A DNA stretch of 64,000 nt from Pseudomonas sp. LFM046 (GTDB taxonomy: Bacteria > Pseudomonadota > Gammaproteobacteria > Pseudomonadales > Pseudomonadaceae): contig NZ_JYKO02000001.1 of the NCBI RefSeq assembly GCF_000949385.2, forward strand, positions 5,096,447-5,160,446, given 5' to 3'. Shown piece by piece: positions 44,220 to 52,832 of this stretch (the first letter of the stretch is position 1; each line of letters starts with the position of its first letter). Both the position numbers and the translations under genes were made by a program. The notes beneath the pieces are model-generated. The model was given only the letters and a program-made list of their open reading frames with translations. It was not told the DNA's origin and did not search any database.

Positions 44220-44327
44220 GGCACCGGCCAAAACCGGTGCCGGGCGGGGAGCGGGAGGCTCCTCCTTGTGTGCCGGCAACGCCGGCTTACCGGGAGCGAC
44301 AAGCCGACGCCTGGCAGGAGGTGTCTC
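44220..44327 (+). promoter_or_regulatory. Structured leader with anti-Shine-Dalgarno before ybaK-type gene
   Basis: Three hairpins precede the start codon: GGCACCGG-CCAAAA-CCGGTGCC (44220-44241), GGAG-GCTC-CTCC (44254-44265) and GCCGGC-AAC-GCCGGC (about 44272-44286). CCTCCT at 44261-44266 is perfectly complementary to the AGGAGG ribosome site at 44316-44321, so two alternative folds are possible. No known riboswitch motif is recognised. Confidence 0.5.
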
Positions 44328-44795
44328 ATGACCATGGTCACCCAATTGCAAAGCTGCCTGACGCAGCACAAATCCCGTTACGACGTACTCAACCACGCCG
44401 CCACCATGACCACCCGCGAAGCCGCCCGCCGCGCCGGCGTGCCGCCGCAACAGATGGCCAAGCCCGTGATCCTCGACGACTTCCAGGGCCACTGGATGAT
44501 GGCCGTCGTCCCCGCCTCGCGGCATGTCGACCTGGAAAAAGTCCACAGGCTGACCCACCGCCACTGGCGGCTGGTGCATGAGCGCGACTTCGGCAAGCGC
44601 TTCGGCGACTGCGACCTGGGCGCCATCCCCGCCGTGGGCAACCTCTTCGGCCTGGAAACCCTGATCGACCAGTCCCTCACCGAACAGCCCGACATCTACT
44701 TCGAATCGGGCCGCCACGACGAACTCGTGCACATGAGCGGCAAGCAGTACATGGCGCTGATGCCCGAGGCGAGAAGCGGAAGGCTTTGCGAGTAG
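44328..44795 (+). CDS. YbaK/EbsC-type aminoacyl-tRNA deacylase-like protein
   Basis: This 155-residue protein has a single YbaK/ProX-type editing domain: YDVLNHAATMTTREAARRAG, MAKPVILDDFQGHWMMAVVPAS and GAIPAVGNLFGLETLIDQSL. Such proteins hydrolyse mischarged tRNAs or are free-standing relatives. AGGAGG lies six bases before ATG 44328, an exceptionally strong ribosome site, with a structured leader carrying its complement. The upstream in-frame ATG at 44268 is rejected. Confidence 0.78.
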   Translation: MTMVTQLQSCLTQHKSRYDVLNHAATMTTREAARRAGVPPQQMAKPVILDDFQGHWMMAVVPASRHVDLEKVHRLTHRHWRLVHERDFGKRFGDCDLGAIPAVGNLFGLETLIDQSLTEQPDIYFESGRHDELVHMSGKQYMALMPEARSGRLCE

Positions 44796-44810
44796 CGGAC
44801 GACGTTATTG

Positions 44811-44848
44811 GTAGGAGCGAATTCATTCGCGAATAAATTCGCTCCTAC
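44811..44848. terminator. GTAGGAGCGAATT hairpin after ybaK-type gene
   Basis: GTAGGAGCGAATT and AATTCGCTCCTAC form a 13-bp perfect stem with a 12-base loop that itself contains ATTCGCGAAT. It lies 15 bases after the stop codon and belongs to the dispersed repeat family. Confidence 0.6.
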
Positions 44849-45043
44849 AAAAGTCGGCGTTCCTGCCTCTCACCTGTGGGGGGGACTTCAATCGCTTTGC
44901 AGACCATGGGTCTGCCCGGGCACGCGTCGGAAAGGCTGACACGTGCTCCCTCGGGGCAAGCCCACCACCTTGACCACGCCCCCTGCTGCCCCTTTAAGCT
45001 GCCGGCCCTGAACACTTCAGCGCTTCAAGGACGAATCAGCCCC

Positions 45044-45430
45044 ATGAATATCCTCAAAGCCTTGGGCTATGCAGCCCTGGCCGTAGGCGTCGCGGTCGCC
45101 GCCAAACACCAGATGGCCAGTCGGAGTTGGACCGAAACCACCGCCACCATCAGGCAGGCCCAGGTCAGCAAGGAAAGTCAGTCCAGGAAGGAATACAACC
45201 GTGACGGCAGGCGATACACCCTGACGGTCTACTACACCTACGAAGTAAACGGCATCCGCTATCCAGGGGACTACCCGCTGCCTGAAACCTACAGGTTCAG
45301 GGATAGCGCCGAGCGAGCAGCCAGGAACGACTACGCGCCAGGCCGCCCCATCAGGATCATCTATGACCCGGCACGACCTGAGCAGTCCGAACCCAAGCGC
45401 AAGGGAACAAGCGTGGTCATCAAGCTTTGA
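45044..45430 (+). CDS. DUF3592-like membrane-anchored protein
   Basis: This 128-residue protein has an N-terminal hydrophobic helix (ALGYAALAVGVAVAAKH) and an extracytoplasmic DUF3592-like domain: TWTETTATI..., YNRDGRRYTLTVYYTYEVNGIRYPGDY and YAPGRPIRIIYDPARP. Such proteins are single-pass and of unknown function. The ATG has AAGGA about 11 bases upstream. The longer upstream frame crosses a non-coding region. Confidence 0.7.
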   Translation: MNILKALGYAALAVGVAVAAKHQMASRSWTETTATIRQAQVSKESQSRKEYNRDGRRYTLTVYYTYEVNGIRYPGDYPLPETYRFRDSAERAARNDYAPGRPIRIIYDPARPEQSEPKRKGTSVVIKL

Positions 45431-45475
45431 ATTCGGAACTCCAGCGCAGGAGCTGAACGCCCCCTTGCCTCGCGC

Positions 45476-45919
45476 CTAGCGAATATCCCCACAGAAGATG
45501 TCGTAGTTGCCGTCTGCAGGTGTCGTCCGCAGCACCAGCGAGTAATCACTCGCACGAAGCGTTGCCAGCGATACCGGCGCGGACTTCGACATCCACCACA
45601 CCCCGCCCCGGAAGCGGCGGTCGGTAATCAGCGTCCTGTTCAGCCCATAAGCCGGCGAGGCGCCCTGATTCGCGCAGGTTCCCGGATAAATGTAGGTGTA
45701 AAGGCGGACGGGTCGGGTGGTGTAGGAAGGGACGCCGCCGATGACCAGGGAAATGCTCGTGTTATCGCCCCGTGGCACCAGCATCGCCTGGGCAATCTTC
45801 CCGGCGTTTCGCTGGGTGGCGTTCATCTTGATCTGGACCATCTCTTTCCTGGCGTCGTCTGCGCATCCGCAAACAAAGACCGCCATCAAAACCACAGCCA
45901 GACATTTTGGTGCGTTCAT
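45476..45919 (-). CDS. Putative lipoprotein, function unknown
   Basis: This 147-residue protein has a lipobox (VFVCGCADD, Cys19) and a beta-rich extracellular domain with SISLVIGGVPSYTTRPVRLYTYIY and one further cysteine pair (TCANQ and IFCGD). GGGAGG precedes ATG 45919. It is convergent with the DUF3592 gene. I do not recognise the family. Confidence 0.72.
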   Translation of the reverse strand: MNAPKCLAVVLMAVFVCGCADDARKEMVQIKMNATQRNAGKIAQAMLVPRGDNTSISLVIGGVPSYTTRPVRLYTYIYPGTCANQGASPAYGLNRTLITDRRFRGGVWWMSKSAPVSLATLRASDYSLVLRTTPADGNYDIFCGDIR

Positions 45920-46169
45920 CGCTGGCCTCCCGCGGTGAGAAGCGCCGTTGCAATGGTCAACAACCCACTATACGCGCGAGATCAGCCGCACCCGTTGGCT
46001 CGCTACGAGCGGTCAGAGATATGGGGAAAGCTCCAAAAGCCCCTATGCCGGAGCCTTCAGAGTGAGGAGTTCGTAGCGAGTCGTAGGATGGGTAGAGCGG
46101 AGCGAAACCCATGCTGTCGGCGCAGTCGGCTTGAGCGCCCAAGCCGCCAGCGGACGGGCCAAAAGGTTC

Positions 46170-46460
46170 CTAGGGCTTGTACTTACTCTGCGCCACGCAC
46201 CACTTACTGGCCGGATCTTTCGATTGGTTGCAGGAGTTACGGAAGATCACCTGAGCATGTTTCTGACAGTCCCGGAACTGCGAAGACCCCTTCTCGTTCT
46301 TGTTGCAGACCGTGTCCAGGGCGATCTCCCCATTACGCTCCTGCCAGTTCAGGAAATAGTTGTCGCTTTCGCCCTGCTTGGACTTGGCGGTGGGGGCTGC
46401 GGCAACCGCCATGCTTGCCATGAGTACCAGCGCGCTGCCCAGTGCGAATCGGATGGCCAT
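46170..46460 (-). CDS. Small secreted cysteine-containing protein
   Basis: This 96-residue protein has a signal peptide (MAIRFALGSALVLMASMAVAAA) and a mature region with four cysteines (VCNKNEKGSSQFRDCQKHA, NSCNQSKDPASKWCVAQ) spaced as two disulfide pairs, rich in Lys/Gln. AGGAG precedes ATG 46460. The region 46461-46724 upstream holds no further gene. Function is unknown. Confidence 0.68.
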   Translation of the reverse strand: MAIRFALGSALVLMASMAVAAAPTAKSKQGESDNYFLNWQERNGEIALDTVCNKNEKGSSQFRDCQKHAQVIFRNSCNQSKDPASKWCVAQSKYKP

Positions 46461-46724
46461 ATCAACTCCTAAATGGTCGCTTGTGCGTCGGTGCGCCTTC
46501 TCGGAGGCGCTTTTCTTTATGCAGTGCGGGTGCGGCACTCGGAGAACGCAACGTCTCCTGAGTGAACTGCTGCGCATAGTGCGGAGCGCCCATGAACGCC
46601 GCAAGCTCCCAAGCTCGACTTGGAATGACCGTCTGTCGTCACGCAGAGCGGATGGCTACAAGCACCCGGCGGCTGGCGGAATGCAGACATCGGGATGACG
46701 TTCCCGAAGGATGGGAGGGGGAAT

Positions 46725-46820
46725 TGGCGGAAGGCAGTGAGAGTCGAACTCACCCAGGAACGGCTGCCGTCCCCCACCGGGTTTGAAGCCCGGCCACGCC
46801 ACCGGGCGTGCTTGCCTTCC
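46725..46820 (-). tRNA. selC: tRNA-Sec (UCA)
   Basis: The 96-nt minus-strand element has an 8-bp acceptor end (GGAAGGC paired with GCCTTCC), a long variable arm, an anticodon stem GCCGGGC/ACCCGGT-type enclosing CTTCAAA (anticodon UCA), a T-arm GGTGAGTTCGACTCTCACT and an encoded CCA end at 46727-46725. It is the selenocysteine tRNA read at UGA in fdnG, placed 11 bp after selB. Confidence 0.93.
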
Positions 46821-46831
46821 TTATTTCGGGA

Positions 46832-48748
46832 TCAGGGGTTAGGTGGGACTTGGGCGAGTGCCGAGTCTTCCCTGATCTTGCGTTGGTCGCCGATGCGGCG
46901 AGTGAAGCCGATGCGGTCGAAGTATTCCAGCAACTGGATGCTGCGCTTGCGGCCAATGCGAATCCGGTCACGCCAGGCAGCGGCCTTGATGGTGCCCTGT
47001 TCGTTCTGGAGTTGCCGGGCCAGCGTGGTCAGTTGGTGGATGGTGTCGTCCGGGTAGAAGAGGTCCTTGACCACCTGGTGCAGCAGCCCGAGGCGGGCGA
47101 GCTTTCTGGCCAGCAGGCGCATGGCGCCCTCCTCTACCTTCAACTCGGTAGCGAGTTCGCGCACCCAGGGCGGGTCGAAGCCGCCGGCTTCCAGCATGGG
47201 CCAGATGCGTTGGCGCAGCGCCTCGTCGGCGTCGCTCAATTGCACGCGGTGGTCGGGCAGGTGCAGCCAGGGGCCGCTGGCTTGCACGGCGCCGCTGGCG
47301 AGCAGGTGTTCCAGCAAGGCGATGAAGACGGGCCGCTCCCGTTCGGGCAGGGCGTAGCGGCGCAGGCGATCCCGATCAGGACCGAGTTCGTCGGGCAGTT
47401 CGGCGTGAAAGCGCGAAAGGCCGTCCAGCAGTTGCCGTTCCCCCTCCTGCCAGCACGCCGTAGAGAACAGGCGCAGGCCGAGGCGCGTGGAGATTTCCAC
47501 AGCGTCGGCAGGCAGCGTCCAGCCGGCGCGGGGGCGATTGAACTGGCGCTCCAGCCATTGCGGATCGAGTCCGTTGCGGGCGGCGGAGAGCAGGACCGGC
47601 AGGGCGTCTTCCAGGGTTTCGCCGCGTAGCGCGTCCAACTGGCTGAGGCGTTCCGCTGTCCGGCGATTGCGCGCCGGGGCAAAGGGGTCGAGCACTCGGC
47701 CGCCGCCAAGGGTGCGTTGGGCGGACTGGTCGCGCAGCACCAGGCGATCGCCATGCACGGCGTGGGTGGGAGCATTCAGCAGCAGCTGGGCGAAACCGCG
47801 CTGGCCGGGAGCGAGGCTGTTGCCTTCCAGCAAGGCCACGCGGCCCGTAACGTCCTGGGCGCCGAGGTGGACGTGCACCGGCGTCCAGTGGGCGAGGTCA
47901 TGGGCCTCGCCCGTCAGCAGGTGCAGGTCGATATCCAGGCGGGTGGTGGGCGCCAGCAGCGCCGGAGCCAACAGCCAGTCGCCACGATGAACGTCGTCCA
48001 GGGCCAAGCGGTCGCCGGTGATGTTGAGGGCGACGCGCTGGCCCGCCACGGCTTCGTCCGTCTGCTGATTGCGCGCGTGCAGGCCGCGCACGCGGACCAC
48101 CCGGCCCGAGGGGCTGAGCACCAGTTCATCCCCTACCCGCACCCGCCCGGCGAACGCGGTGCCGGTCACCACCACGCCGGCACCGGCCACGCTGAAGGCG
48201 CGGTCGATGGGCAGGCGAAAGTGGCCGTCGGCGCTGCGGCGTGCCGTGCCGGCACTTTCGGTCAGCAGCGCTTGGTGCAGGGCATCAATGCCCTCCCCCG
48301 TCAGGCTGTCTACCGGGTAGATGGGCGCATTCGCCAACGGGCCGGGCGCCAGCAAGGCGGCCACTTCGGCGCGGGCCCGTTCGATGCGCTCGGACGCCAC
48401 GCGGTTGATCTTGGTCAGGGCCACCAGGGCGCGGCGGATGCCGAGCAGATCGGCGATGGCGAGGTGTTCGCGGGTCTGGGGCATCACGCCGTCGTCGGCG
48501 GCCACCACCAGCAGGAGCAGGTCGATGCCGCAGGCGCCGGCGAGCATGTTGTGGACGAAGCGTTCATGGCCGGGCACGTCGATAAAGGCGGTGACTTGGC
48601 CATCGCCCAGGTCGGCGTGGAGGTAGCCCAGGTCGATGGTGATGCCGCGTTCGCGCTCGGCCGGGCGGCGGTCGCCTTCCAGGCCGGTGAGGGCCTTGAG
48701 CAGTGCGGTCTTGCCGTGATCGATATGCCCTGCGGTGCCGACGATCAC
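46832..48748 (-). CDS. selB: Selenocysteine-specific elongation factor SelB
   Basis: This 638-residue GTPase has G1 [11 protein letters not shown] (residues 4-14), G3 [13 protein letters not shown] (about 57-69) and the EF-Tu-like domain set, then C-terminal winged-helix domains that bind the mRNA SECIS (ending [16 protein letters not shown]). It delivers Sec-tRNA to UGA. Translation begins at GTG 48748, which overlaps the selA stop by four bases (GTGA), so the genes are coupled. The UGA being decoded is in fdnG. Confidence 0.93.
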   Translation of the reverse strand: MIVGTAGHIDHGKTALLKALTGLEGDRRPAERERGITIDLGYLHADLGDGQVTAFIDVPGHERFVHNMLAGACGIDLLLLVVAADDGVMPQTREHLAIADLLGIRRALVALTKINRVASERIERARAEVAALLAPGPLANAPIYPVDSLTGEGIDALHQALLTESAGTARRSADGHFRLPIDRAFSVAGAGVVVTGTAFAGRVRVGDELVLSPSGRVVRVRGLHARNQQTDEAVAGQRVALNITGDRLALDDVHRGDWLLAPALLAPTTRLDIDLHLLTGEAHDLAHWTPVHVHLGAQDVTGRVALLEGNSLAPGQRGFAQLLLNAPTHAVHGDRLVLRDQSAQRTLGGGRVLDPFAPARNRRTAERLSQLDALRGETLEDALPVLLSAARNGLDPQWLERQFNRPRAGWTLPADAVEISTRLGLRLFSTACWQEGERQLLDGLSRFHAELPDELGPDRDRLRRYALPERERPVFIALLEHLLASGAVQASGPWLHLPDHRVQLSDADEALRQRIWPMLEAGGFDPPWVRELATELKVEEGAMRLLARKLARLGLLHQVVKDLFYPDDTIHQLTTLARQLQNEQGTIKAAAWRDRIRIGRKRSIQLLEYFDRIGFTRRIGDQRKIREDSALAQVPPNP

Positions 48749-50151
48749 TCCGTATCCCCCTGCAGCTGCGGCAGTTGAGCGAGAAAGGCCGGCTCGTCGT
48801 CGAGCTGGCGCAGGTCGAGCCAGAGGGCGTCGTCGTCAAGGCGGCCGATCACCGGGATGGGCAGCGCACGCAGGCGTTCTTCGAGTTGGCGCAAGGTGCG
48901 TCCGCGCAAGCGCTTGGATTGCTGCGGGCGCAGGCAGAGGGCGGCGCTGGGCAGCCGCGCCACCGGCTGGGCGCCGCTGCCGATCATGCCGAGGGTCGGT
49001 TCCGCGCTCACCTGCCAGGACGCACCCAGTTGCGCGGCCAGACGTGGAGCGAGGCGGTCAGCCTGGGCGCGGATATCCGCCTGCGGCCGGCTGAGCAGGC
49101 GCAAGGTGGGAAGTCGTTCGGCCAGTTGCGCCGGGTCCCGGTAGAGGCCGAGCACGGCTTCGAGTGCGGCGAGGGTGAGCTTGTCCACGCGCAGGGCGCG
49201 TTTGAGGGGGTTCTTCTTGATGCGCTCGACGAGCTCGCGCTTGCCGACGATCAGCCCCGCCTGCGGACCGCCCAGGAGTTTGTCGCCGCTGAAGGTGACG
49301 ATGTCGGCGCCGGCGCGCAGGGACTCCTGCACGGTGGGTTCCTTGGGCAAGCCCCAGCGGGTGAGGTCCACCAGGCTGCCGCTGCCCAGGTCTTCCAGCA
49401 GGGGCAGGCCGTGGGCGTGGGCGATGGCCGCCAGTTCGGCGGTGGGCACGCTGGCGGTGAAGCCCTCCACGCTGTAGTTGCTGGTGTGCACGCGCATGAG
49501 CAGGGCCGAGCGCGGGCCAATGGCGGCTTCGTAGTCGTGGGCGTGGGTCCGGTTCGTCGTGCCCACTTCCACCAGTTTCACGCCGGCACGGGCCATGATG
49601 TCGGGGATGCGGAAGGCACCGCCGATCTCGATCAGCTCGCCCCGAGAGATCACGCCTTCCTTGCGGACGCCCAGGCTGTTGAGGGCCAGCAGCACGGCGG
49701 CGGCGTTGTTGTTGACCACGGTGGCGGCCTCGGCGCCGGTGAGTTCGCGCACCACGCCGGTAATCAGGTCGTCACGGTCGCCGCGCTTGCCGCTGGCGAG
49801 ATCGAATTCCAGGTTGAGCGGATGGCGCGCCGCCAGGGTCATGGCTTCGATCGCGTCTTCCGGCAGCAGGGCGCGGCCGAGATTGGTGTGCAGCACGGTG
49901 CCGGTGAGGTTGAACACGCGCCGGACCTGGCTGGAGTGCCAGACCGCCAGCCGTTCTCCGGCGCGGCCGGCGAGCACGGCGTCGGTCAGTTCGATGGCCG
50001 CCAACTGGCCGTGGCGGGCCGGCTCGCGCAGTTCGTCGAGCAGGTTGCGCAGGGTTTTCAACAGGGCTTCGCGGCCGTATCGCTGTTGCAGTGGGGCGCA
50101 GGCCGGACTGCGCAGCAGGCGGTCGACTGAAGGGAGACGGGCGGCCGACAT
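48745..50151 (-). CDS. selA: L-seryl-tRNA(Sec) selenium transferase SelA
   Basis: This 468-residue PLP enzyme has [20 protein letters not shown] (about residue 80), [13 protein letters not shown], and the PLP lysine in [16 protein letters not shown] (about residue 292). It converts Ser-tRNA-Sec to Sec-tRNA-Sec using selenophosphate. ATG at 50151 is preferred to ATG 50157, because AAGGA lies six bases before it. Its last codons overlap the SelB start. selD is not in the window. Confidence 0.93.
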   Translation of the reverse strand: MSAARLPSVDRLLRSPACAPLQQRYGREALLKTLRNLLDELREPARHGQLAAIELTDAVLAGRAGERLAVWHSSQVRRVFNLTGTVLHTNLGRALLPEDAIEAMTLAARHPLNLEFDLASGKRGDRDDLITGVVRELTGAEAATVVNNNAAAVLLALNSLGVRKEGVISRGELIEIGGAFRIPDIMARAGVKLVEVGTTNRTHAHDYEAAIGPRSALLMRVHTSNYSVEGFTASVPTAELAAIAHAHGLPLLEDLGSGSLVDLTRWGLPKEPTVQESLRAGADIVTFSGDKLLGGPQAGLIVGKRELVERIKKNPLKRALRVDKLTLAALEAVLGLYRDPAQLAERLPTLRLLSRPQADIRAQADRLAPRLAAQLGASWQVSAEPTLGMIGSGAQPVARLPSAALCLRPQQSKRLRGRTLRQLEERLRALPIPVIGRLDDDALWLDLRQLDDEPAFLAQLPQLQGDTE

Positions 50152-50200
50152 GGGCATTCCTTAGCGCAGGGCGTTCAGGTCCTTGATTGAGTCTAGGTGC

Positions 50201-51130
50201 TTATTCACCACCAGGCGCCAGCAGCAGGTTGGGGGCGCGGCGCAGATACCCCTCTTCCGCCAGGCGCACGTCGAGGTCGAGGCTGGCCAGGTCGTCGGCG
50301 TGCGCTTCGGCGTTGGCGTCGAATTCCAGGTAGTACTGCTTGAGGTAGCCCTGGCAGTTGGGGCAGGCCTCGGCGCGGATGGGCGCCTCCTCGCTTTTCA
50401 GTCCGTCACGTTCCAGGGAGAGGTAGGCCAGGTGCTTCCCCTCCTGGCAATGGCTGCATTTCAGGCGCACGTAGTGCCATTCGCAGGAGCACAGGGAGCA
50501 GGCGAGGTAGCGCAGGCCGATGTGTTTGCCACGGTGGCGGATCACGCCGCTGACCGGTGGCGAGCCGCAGGCCGGGCAGAGGACCTTGGCATCGTTCTCG
50601 ACGATGGCGCTCTCGGGCAGGGCCAGCAGCCAGTGGCTGAAGGCGACCTGCAGGGCAGCCCCCACAAAGGGGGCGATGGCAGGAGGCAGCAGGTCGAACT
50701 GGCCGCTCAGCAGCGCCACGCCCCAGGCTTTGTGCTGGGCCGGGGCGGACGCCTTCAGCATGAGCAGAGCCTCGGCCACGGCGGCGTTGGCGGGGACGTG
50801 GAGACGCTCCAGCAACGCGTCCAGGGCGGCCAGCCAGCCATCGGCGCGCACCAGGGCCTCGAAGGCAATCGGCGGCATGCCGTGCTCGCGGCTGCGGGAC
50901 AGCGCTTCGGGGGCTGGGCCGGGGAGTGGCGGCGGGTTGTCGAGCACCTGTTGCTGGGTGTCGCAGAGGTCGGCGATCAGCAGCAGGTAGCCAACCAGGG
51001 GATGGCCGTTAGCGAGGTGGCGCAGGCGCGCGGCGCGCACTGTGAACAGGTCGCGGCCGGGCAGTTTGAGGAAGGGCGGAATGTTGGCGGCGGCTTCGAT
51101 TTCGCCGGGTTCGAGTATGCGGCCTGGCAC
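50201..51130 (-). CDS. fdhE: Formate dehydrogenase accessory protein FdhE
   Basis: This 309-residue cytoplasmic protein has iron-binding CxxC pairs (LCPACGSPP, LACSLCSCEW, LKCSHCQEG, EACPNCQG) in the C-terminal rubredoxin-like half, as in E. coli FdhE. It is needed for assembly of active membrane formate dehydrogenase. GTG at 51130 is chosen as start: AAGGAG lies six bases before it. An ATG 171 bp further upstream would cross a REP repeat and is rejected. Confidence 0.9.
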   Translation of the reverse strand: MPGRILEPGEIEAAANIPPFLKLPGRDLFTVRAARLRHLANGHPLVGYLLLIADLCDTQQQVLDNPPPLPGPAPEALSRSREHGMPPIAFEALVRADGWLAALDALLERLHVPANAAVAEALLMLKASAPAQHKAWGVALLSGQFDLLPPAIAPFVGAALQVAFSHWLLALPESAIVENDAKVLCPACGSPPVSGVIRHRGKHIGLRYLACSLCSCEWHYVRLKCSHCQEGKHLAYLSLERDGLKSEEAPIRAEACPNCQGYLKQYYLEFDANAEAHADDLASLDLDVRLAEEGYLRRAPNLLLAPGGE

Positions 51131-51167
51131 GCAGCACTCCTTGTTGGTCGGTTCCTGGTGGGCGGTT

Positions 51168-51207
51168 GGGTGATGGGTTTCGCGGAGCTCTACCCATCCT
51201 ACGGTTT
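51168..51207. repeat. REP unit between fdhE and fdnI
   Basis: GATGGGTTTCGCGGAGCTCTACCCATCCTACG is a variant of the RAYT-associated REP (compare 3116) in the 107-bp gap between the two operon genes. It suggests read-through transcription passes this hairpin. Confidence 0.65.
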
Positions 51208-51237
51208 GAGTGACGGTGGGTCGGTGCCCTTCAGTAC

Positions 51238-51867
51238 TTAGCGCTTGCCCTCCCCTTTGCTGACCTGCTTGTACCAGGCGCCGTGGTGCTTGCGCGCCCA
51301 ACCTTTGCTGACCCAGCCGTGGAGCATGGCGCTGACGGAGCCTTTGACCCAGATGCCGGCGTAGATGTGGACGATGATGCTGAGGATCAGCACCCAGGCG
51401 GTGAAGGCGTGCAGCAGGGCAGCGAAGCGGATCAGGTTGATGCCGAAGAGGTGGCTGAAGTATTGCCGCCAGATCACCACGCCGGTCGCCAGCAGCACCA
51501 GCATGCAGAGCAGCAGCACCCAGAAGAGCATCTTCTGGCCGGCGTTATAGCGGCCCACTTCGGGCAGGTTTTCCTCGCGGTTGTTCACCACGTCCTTCCA
51601 CTGTTTCAGCCATTGGCTGTCGGACTTCTCCCAGCGGTTGTGGTGGGCGAAGCGCATGGCCAGCCCGAGGAAGAAGAGGAACATCGCCACGCCGAGGAAG
51701 GGGTGGAGGATGCGCGTCCAGGGGCCGCCGCCGAAGAAGTTGCTCAGCCAGAACAGGGACGGGTGGAACAGCGCCAGGCCGGAGAGCCCGGCGAGGAAGA
51801 AGAGGATGGCCACCGCCCAGTGGTTGCTGCGTTCGGAGGGGGTGTAGCGTTCGATGTCTTTGTTCAT
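51238..51867 (-). CDS. fdnI: Formate dehydrogenase-N cytochrome b556 subunit FdnI
   Basis: This 209-residue membrane protein has four helices and haem-ligand His residues in RSNHWAVAILFFLAG, HPFLGVAMFLFF and ALLHAFTAWVLILSIIVHIYAG. It passes electrons from the iron-sulfur subunit to quinone. ATG at 51867 has TGGAG six bases upstream; the in-frame ATG at 51879 is less well placed. It follows fdnH on the same strand. Confidence 0.92.
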   Translation of the reverse strand: MNKDIERYTPSERSNHWAVAILFFLAGLSGLALFHPSLFWLSNFFGGGPWTRILHPFLGVAMFLFFLGLAMRFAHHNRWEKSDSQWLKQWKDVVNNREENLPEVGRYNAGQKMLFWVLLLCMLVLLATGVVIWRQYFSHLFGINLIRFAALLHAFTAWVLILSIIVHIYAGIWVKGSVSAMLHGWVSKGWARKHHGAWYKQVSKGEGKR

Positions 51868-51894
51868 GTCGGGCTCCATTGCTGGGGCGGACTT

Positions 51895-51930
51895 CCCTCA
51901 CCCCGGCCCTCTCCCAGAGGGAGAGGGGGC
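51895..51930. repeat. CCCTCACCCC/GAGGGAGAGGG repeat between fdnI and fdnH
   Basis: CCCTCACCCCGGCCCTCTCCC with AGAGGGAGAGGGGGC forms a hairpin in the 70-bp gap. It is the same family as at 5461 and 38938. Confidence 0.65.
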
Positions 51931-51937
51931 GTTTGTC

Positions 51938-52822
51938 TCAACTCTGCGATTTGGGATCGCCCTTGGGTGGTTCGTCTTCTTCTACCTTGTTCGGCCCAAC
52001 CCGCACGTAGTGGAAGAATCCGAACAACGCGACCACGCCCATCGCCAGCAGGCCGAGCGGTTTGGTCACGCCCTTCCACAGGCTGACCATAGGGCTGATG
52101 GCCGGGTCGTCCGGCAGGCCGGCGTAGAGCGAGGGCTTGTCGGCGTGGTGCAACACGTACATGACGTGGGTGCCGCCGACGCCCGGCGGGTCGTACAGGC
52201 CGGCGTTCTCGAAGCCACGGGACTTGAGGTCGACGATGCGCTCGGCGGCGTGCTCCTTCATGTCTTCCTTGGAGCCGAAGGTGATGGCGCCGGTGGGGCA
52301 GGTCTTCACGCAGGCCGGTTCCAACCCCACGGAGACGCGGTCGGAACACAGGGTGCACTTGTAGGCCTTGTGGTCCTTCTGCGAGATGCGCGGGATGTTG
52401 AACGGGCAGCCGGTGATGCAGTAGCCGCAGCCGATGCACTTGTCCTGGTCGAAGTCGACGATGCCGTTGGCGTACTTCACGATCGCGCCGGGGCTCGGGC
52501 AGGCCGCCAGGCAGCCCGGGTCCTCGCAGTGCATGCAGCCGTCCTTGCGGATCAGCCATTCCAGCTTGCCCGCCTCGGGCTCGTACTCGGTGAAGCGCAT
52601 CAGGGTCCAGGTGTTGGCCGAGAGGTCCGCCGGGTTGTCGTAGGTGCCGTGGTTGTGGCCGACCTCGTCACGCAGGTCGTTCCACTCCGAGCACGCCACC
52701 TGGCAGGCCTTGCAGCCGATGCACTTGGAGACGTCGATGAGCTTCGCCACTTCGTCCATCTCGCGCACGGACGGCATCGGGGTGGTGGTGGCGGAGCGGG
52801 CGATGATGTCTTGGGATGCCAT
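51938..52822 (-). CDS. fdnH: Formate dehydrogenase-N iron-sulfur subunit FdnH
   Basis: This 294-residue electron-transfer subunit has four [4Fe-4S] cysteine sets: [35 protein letters not shown] and CTLCSDRV...CVKTCP. A C-terminal membrane helix ([18 protein letters not shown]) anchors it. It carries electrons from FdnG to FdnI. It starts 10 bp after the fdnG stop. Confidence 0.93.
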   Translation of the reverse strand: MASQDIIARSATTTPMPSVREMDEVAKLIDVSKCIGCKACQVACSEWNDLRDEVGHNHGTYDNPADLSANTWTLMRFTEYEPEAGKLEWLIRKDGCMHCEDPGCLAACPSPGAIVKYANGIVDFDQDKCIGCGYCITGCPFNIPRISQKDHKAYKCTLCSDRVSVGLEPACVKTCPTGAITFGSKEDMKEHAAERIVDLKSRGFENAGLYDPPGVGGTHVMYVLHHADKPSLYAGLPDDPAISPMVSLWKGVTKPLGLLAMGVVALFGFFHYVRVGPNKVEEDEPPKGDPKSQS

Positions 52823-52832
52823 GGCTCAGCTC

